Source: Sedimentisphaerales bacterium
Lineage (GTDB): Bacteria > Planctomycetota > Phycisphaerae > Sedimentisphaerales > Anaerobacaceae
NCBI GenBank assembly: GCA_030630905.1
Contig: DAOVMB010000066.1
Location: 1 to 8,902, forward strand
Length of the DNA: 8,902 nt
Direction: 5' to 3'
Shown: one piece after another, positions 6,185 to 8,902 of the stretch
Position numbering within the stretch: position 1 is the first letter of the stretch
How the letters are laid out: each line of letters begins with the position of its first letter
The notes under the pieces: model-generated
Database searches by the model: none
Told to the model about the DNA's origin: nothing
What the model saw: the letters and a program-made list of their open reading frames with translations, nothing else
Translations under genes and position numbers: made by a program

Positions 6185-8252
6185 TATACTGCTTCTCGGT
6201 TTTGATGGTTATTGTCAGCGGCATGTCGCCTACCGTACCGCCGAGCGGGCCGGCCGGATTGAAACGTATCTGCCATCGCTCCGCAATATCGACGCCTGCC
6301 GGCGCCACAAACTTGACAGCAGTCGCCTGACGAAGCTGCTCATCAGCGATCTCGAAAACGTGTAGAAAAAGGGAGCGGCTACTATCGCCCGTATCTCCGA
6401 CCTCTATCCGCCAGGGGCATACCGGAGGTTTCATTCGACCCTTAGCCGTATGGTTATATTGCGCCGTCTCTTCGAGTGGATGGCCCCAGGCCTCTTTGCC
6501 GGGGCCGCCACGGGTAACGATCTGTGCCTTCTCCGGCAGCAATGTGTGCAGAAACATCCGCGATCTGCCGTGTGACAATACATTTTTGTCACCGTCGGCT
6601 TCGGGCAGACTTAGCCACGTCAAATGATCTTCCTGCCGCTCGGGCTGGGTAGGGACATGGAGAAAGAAATGCCGGACAAAATCGGGACGAGTTGTTTCAA
6701 CACGGTCGAAGACGACGAAATACTCACGCTCTCCACGAAGGTAAAGAAACTGCCGCGTCACTTCTCGGGCCTTTTTATCGCTGTAGCCCTGAGTGATATC
6801 CGCGGCGGCATAGGTGTAATCAGCTTTGTGCTCAAAGGCTACGATATGCCCCCGCCGGCGCGGCAGGCCGCTGCCTTCATAGACGTGTCGCAGGAGGCCG
6901 CCGTCGTTCTCATTGTTCCTGCTCCGGCGGAACCTCTCATTGGGATCGAAGATCGTGACAATGTTGTAGATAAGCGAGCCGCCGGCATAATAGTCGCTGT
7001 CGTTGTGGCCCTGTCCACCTTGCCGGGAGACCAGAGCGCCTCGATTACAAATCAGGAAATGGCCCTCGTCGTCCCGCGAATGCCCGGCGAACTGCGGGCC
7101 GCAGCCGAAGAATGCCCACGTGGCGTTTGGGTCGTCCCAGGCACTGCGCATGTAAACATGCCCCGCACCGGGAAAGAGATAGCCCAGTGGAAGCTCATCA
7201 GGCGGTATTGCCCGTACCGAAGGGTCATAGCACGTGACACGCTGCCATCGCTCGCGCAGCCACGACCGGCCATGGTCGGAAAACCATTGCGAAAGCCCGT
7301 CGCGCAGCATCGGCGCAGCGCGGGCAAAGGCGGCAGGTCGAGCACCGTTGCCGTCGTCGATCCAGGCTGTGCGTTCGTTGTGGGGCATCATCGTATAAGC
7401 CACCCATCGCGGTGATTCCACCGGATACCCCCAGGGCTTTAACTGTTTGAATAAGTCTATGCCCGTTGCCGTGCGCCATGCATGGAAGGCGTACGGAATT
7501 ACGGTGACAGGTCCGTAAGCGCCATGGCCATAGGATTCCGACCAGACGCCGCCCATCCTGTTGAAAGCCGGCACACATTCAGCCGTCACTCGTGTGTTCC
7601 ATGAGTCGAGGAACATCCTGGCATCGGCCTCGTATTTCGTGCCTTCGCCCTTTATGGCAAGTGCAATGAACAGTTTTTGTGTGATTGCATCGCGGCAATT
7701 CATAACGTTCAGATGGATCGGTCCCCAAGTCTGGTTGTATTCCCAGTGGCCCCATTTGAGCAGAATACGAGGTTCGTTAGTGAAATATCGCAGCCATGTT
7801 CCAAGAGCCCGGCCGAATTGCACACGCTGCTGCTGTGTCAGGGCATCGAAAATCCAATCGTAGGCGAGCGCATGGTATCCGAAGTGACTGCCCTGAGAGT
7901 TCGAGATGAGACTTCCATCGCCCCATTGCTTTATGATGACATCGGCGTATTTTTGGGCATCGCGACCCTTGTGGCGTTCGACTAAGTAAGCGATGCCGCA
8001 GTTCATGAGGTCTTCAGGAATAGACCACGGGTTGGAGATGAACTGAATCCGGCCTGCCCTGACAGCGTTGTCCGCTCGCTGCTTGACCACCTGATAGTCG
8101 CCGGCAAGTGGGCCATCGCACCGTTCGGCCAACTCCTTTACGTCCTCAATAAACAGACGCGGATGAGTTGCCTTGATGTGATATGCGGCCTTGGCAAAAG
8201 AGACGGTGTAGATAAGCACCATTAATGATATAACGCAAAGTCGTCGAATCAT
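6174..8252 (-). CDS. Exported heparinase II/III-like polysaccharide lyase
   Basis: From ATG 8252 the product has 692 residues and opens with a signal peptide: MIRR, then a hydrophobic core, with likely cleavage after AKA at residue 22. A GTG at 8273 would add seven residues; both starts have a GGAG 10-11 bases upstream, and the ATG gives the cleaner signal. The N-terminal half is an alpha-helical toroid with NQTWGPIHLNVMNC (about 173-186, His180) and GGVWSESYGHGAYG (about 234-247, Tyr241). These are the His and Tyr segments typical of heparinase II-type lyases. A beta-sandwich follows from about 360, with YMRSAWDD and AGHSRDDEGHF (His391, Asp394/395) matching the family's GHxxxDxGxF signature. 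Such enzymes cleave uronic-acid polysaccharides by beta-elimination; the substrate here cannot be assigned. It is the first gene of an operon with the Asp-box protein, whose ATG lies inside its last codons. Confidence 0.88.
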   Translation of the reverse strand: MIRRLCVISLMVLIYTVSFAKAAYHIKATHPRLFIEDVKELAERCDGPLAGDYQVVKQRADNAVRAGRIQFISNPWSIPEDLMNCGIAYLVERHKGRDAQKYADVIIKQWGDGSLISNSQGSHFGYHALAYDWIFDALTQQQRVQFGRALGTWLRYFTNEPRILLKWGHWEYNQTWGPIHLNVMNCRDAITQKLFIALAIKGEGTKYEADARMFLDSWNTRVTAECVPAFNRMGGVWSESYGHGAYGPVTVIPYAFHAWRTATGIDLFKQLKPWGYPVESPRWVAYTMMPHNERTAWIDDGNGARPAAFARAAPMLRDGLSQWFSDHGRSWLRERWQRVTCYDPSVRAIPPDELPLGYLFPGAGHVYMRSAWDDPNATWAFFGCGPQFAGHSRDDEGHFLICNRGALVSRQGGQGHNDSDYYAGGSLIYNIVTIFDPNERFRRSRNNENDGGLLRHVYEGSGLPRRRGHIVAFEHKADYTYAAADITQGYSDKKAREVTRQFLYLRGEREYFVVFDRVETTRPDFVRHFFLHVPTQPERQEDHLTWLSLPEADGDKNVLSHGRSRMFLHTLLPEKAQIVTRGGPGKEAWGHPLEETAQYNHTAKGRMKPPVCPWRIEVGDTGDSSRSLFLHVFEIADEQLRQATAVKFVAPAGVDIAERWQIRFNPAGPLGGTVGDMPLTITIKTEKQYNES

Positions 8253-8269
8253 ACAATATGTCACTCCAT

Positions 8270-8368
8270 TCACAAGTGTACCACTCCGGGTTTATCGGTC
8301 ACAAGTTTAAAGAACATTTTGCCACATTCTCCACAGTAGTACAAGCGTTTTATCGTGCCGGGGCAAAC
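8270..8368 (-). pseudogene. Start-less zinc-ribbon-like mini frame just upstream of the lyase gene
   Basis: Between a TAA (8371-8369) and a TGA (8272-8270) one minus-strand frame encodes 32 residues, beginning VCPGTIKRLYYCGECGKMFF. The segment RLYYCGECGKMFF is a typical second knuckle of a zinc ribbon (CxxC followed by aromatic residues); the first CxxC knuckle is absent. There is no ATG or GTG before it; a TTG at 8344 has no ribosome binding site. The TGA overlaps the alternative GTG start of the lyase as GTGA. It may be the tail of a decayed zinc-ribbon gene or a chance reading; I lean weakly to the former. Confidence 0.25.
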
Positions 8369-8414
8369 TTAGACCTGCACCGCTTTCGCGAAAGAAAGTG
8401 AAAAAACTTGTGAC
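8298..8414. repeat. 117-bp segment bounded by 11-bp perfect inverted repeats
   Basis: GTCACAAGTTT (8298-8308) is exactly repeated in inverse as AAACTTGTGAC (8404-8414). The enclosed segment also holds a 12-bp perfect palindrome, CTTTCGCGAAAG (8383-8394). A small terminal-inverted-repeat element, a pair of operator half-sites or a long-range RNA stem could each explain it. No clear target-site duplication flanks it. Confidence 0.5.
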
Positions 8415-8450
8415 ATCAAAGAAACACCTATGACTTATGCAGACTTTGAT
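8415..8450. repeat. 7-bp inverted repeat downstream of bioY
   Basis: ATCAAAG (8415-8421) pairs with CTTTGAT (8444-8450) across 22 bases. On the minus strand, downstream of bioY, the stem is followed after about 8 bases by a TTTTTT run (8406-8401). It could be a weak terminator for bioY, but the long loop and the gap before the T-run make that doubtful. Confidence 0.3.
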
Positions 8451-8500
8451 TAGCCCAGTGGTATTGGGGGCAAATCGACCGCCTTTACTGTACCCGCAGC

Positions 8501-8902
8501 TTATTGTCCTTTGCCGGTAAGTCTGCTGTATCTAAGCAGTTTCCAGCCGGATGGTAAGAGTATCGCGGCTAATATTATTTTCACCAGATCACCGACGATA
8601 AACGGATATAAGCCCAAGGTCAAGACCATCGTATTGAATCCCGTCAGGCAGCAGAGCCAAAATAGCCCGAATGTGTAGATGGCAAGATTTCCGAAAACCA
8701 TCGCTAAAACCGTCGTTCCGATCCGCCGGTCCCATCCCTTCTCCGCCAATCGTCCTGTGATGTAAGCGGCGGGAATGAAACCGAACAGGTACCCTCCGGT
8801 CGGTCCTAACAGCACAGCGGGACCAACGCCAACCGCAAAGACGGGAAGGCCGGCTGCACCTTGAATAATGTATGCAAGTACTACCAGACAGCCCCGGCGT
8901 GC
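8501..8902 (-). CDS. bioY: BioY, biotin-binding S component of an ECF transporter (5' end outside window)
   Basis: The frame is open from the window edge to TAA 8503-8501, giving 133 residues. BioY proteins usually have about 180-200, so roughly the first third is missing. The visible part contains the family hallmarks: GAAGLPVFAVGVGP, then LLGPTGGYLFGFIPAAYITG, and later YPFIVGDLVKIILAAIL. The last is the conserved P-x-x-x-G-D-x-x-K segment near the binding site and last membrane helix. At least three hydrophobic membrane spans are visible, and the tail is short and basic (RYSRLTGKGQ). BioY sits in the inner membrane, binds biotin and works with EcfA/EcfT energising subunits, none of which is in the window. 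The lyase gene follows after about 250 bp in the same direction, with no evident functional link. A GTG at 8815 lies inside the conserved region and is not the start. Confidence 0.92.
   Translation of the reverse strand, partial: ARRGCLVVLAYIIQGAAGLPVFAVGVGPAVLLGPTGGYLFGFIPAAYITGRLAEKGWDRRIGTTVLAMVFGNLAIYTFGLFWLCCLTGFNTMVLTLGLYPFIVGDLVKIILAAILLPSGWKLLRYSRLTGKGQ

Noticed and set aside
6624..7415. 263-codon plus-strand open frame
   Set aside because: It lies wholly antisense to the conserved lyase core, where the minus frame carries clear family motifs; its product shows no recognisable domain.
8261..8276. CRP-like site TGTCA-N6-TCACA near the lyase start
   Set aside because: It overlaps the alternative start region (about 8260-8275), one half deviates from the consensus, and no CRP regulation can be assumed in this lineage.

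Overview
The window (8,902 bp) looks like a chromosomal segment of a Gram-negative, polysaccharide-degrading bacterium. The likeliest group is the Planctomycetota/PVC lineages (for example Phycisphaerae). The reasons are an exported heparinase II/III-like lyase paired with a large secreted Asp-box beta-propeller protein, and a very long Ala/Glu/Lys coiled-coil protein. No marker gene is present, so this placement is inference.

Layout. (1) 1-2957, minus strand: the first 985 codons of a giant coiled-coil protein with an N-terminal Cys/His metal-binding-like motif. Its 3' end lies outside the window. The coil is a ladder of 56-58 and 85 residue repeats, and about 820 bp are duplicated at an offset of exactly 1614 bp. 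(2) 2958-3265: AT-rich spacer with a plausible minus-strand promoter for the coiled-coil gene and a perfect 28-bp GC-rich palindrome. (3) 3266-3691, plus strand: a small unrecognised soluble protein with a strong ribosome binding site. (4) 3784-3894, minus strand: a C-terminal scrap that reads like the end of an endonuclease/exonuclease/phosphatase (EEP) domain. It is out of frame with, and overlaps, the end of the propeller gene. (5) 3848-6184 and 6174-8252, minus strand: a two-gene operon overlapping by 11 bp, lyase first and then a 778-residue protein with 13 Asp-boxes. (6) 8253-8500: spacer with nested inverted repeats and a start-less zinc-ribbon-like mini frame. (7) 8501-8902, minus strand: the C-terminal two thirds of BioY, the biotin-binding subunit of an ECF transporter.

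How it works together. The lyase and propeller proteins both begin with export signals and are probably translationally coupled, so they likely act on the same extracellular or periplasmic polysaccharide. BioY imports biotin and has no evident functional link to them. The coiled-coil gene and the small plus-strand gene diverge from the 2958-3265 spacer. The most unusual items are the repeat architecture of the coiled-coil protein and the EEP tail scar behind the propeller gene.
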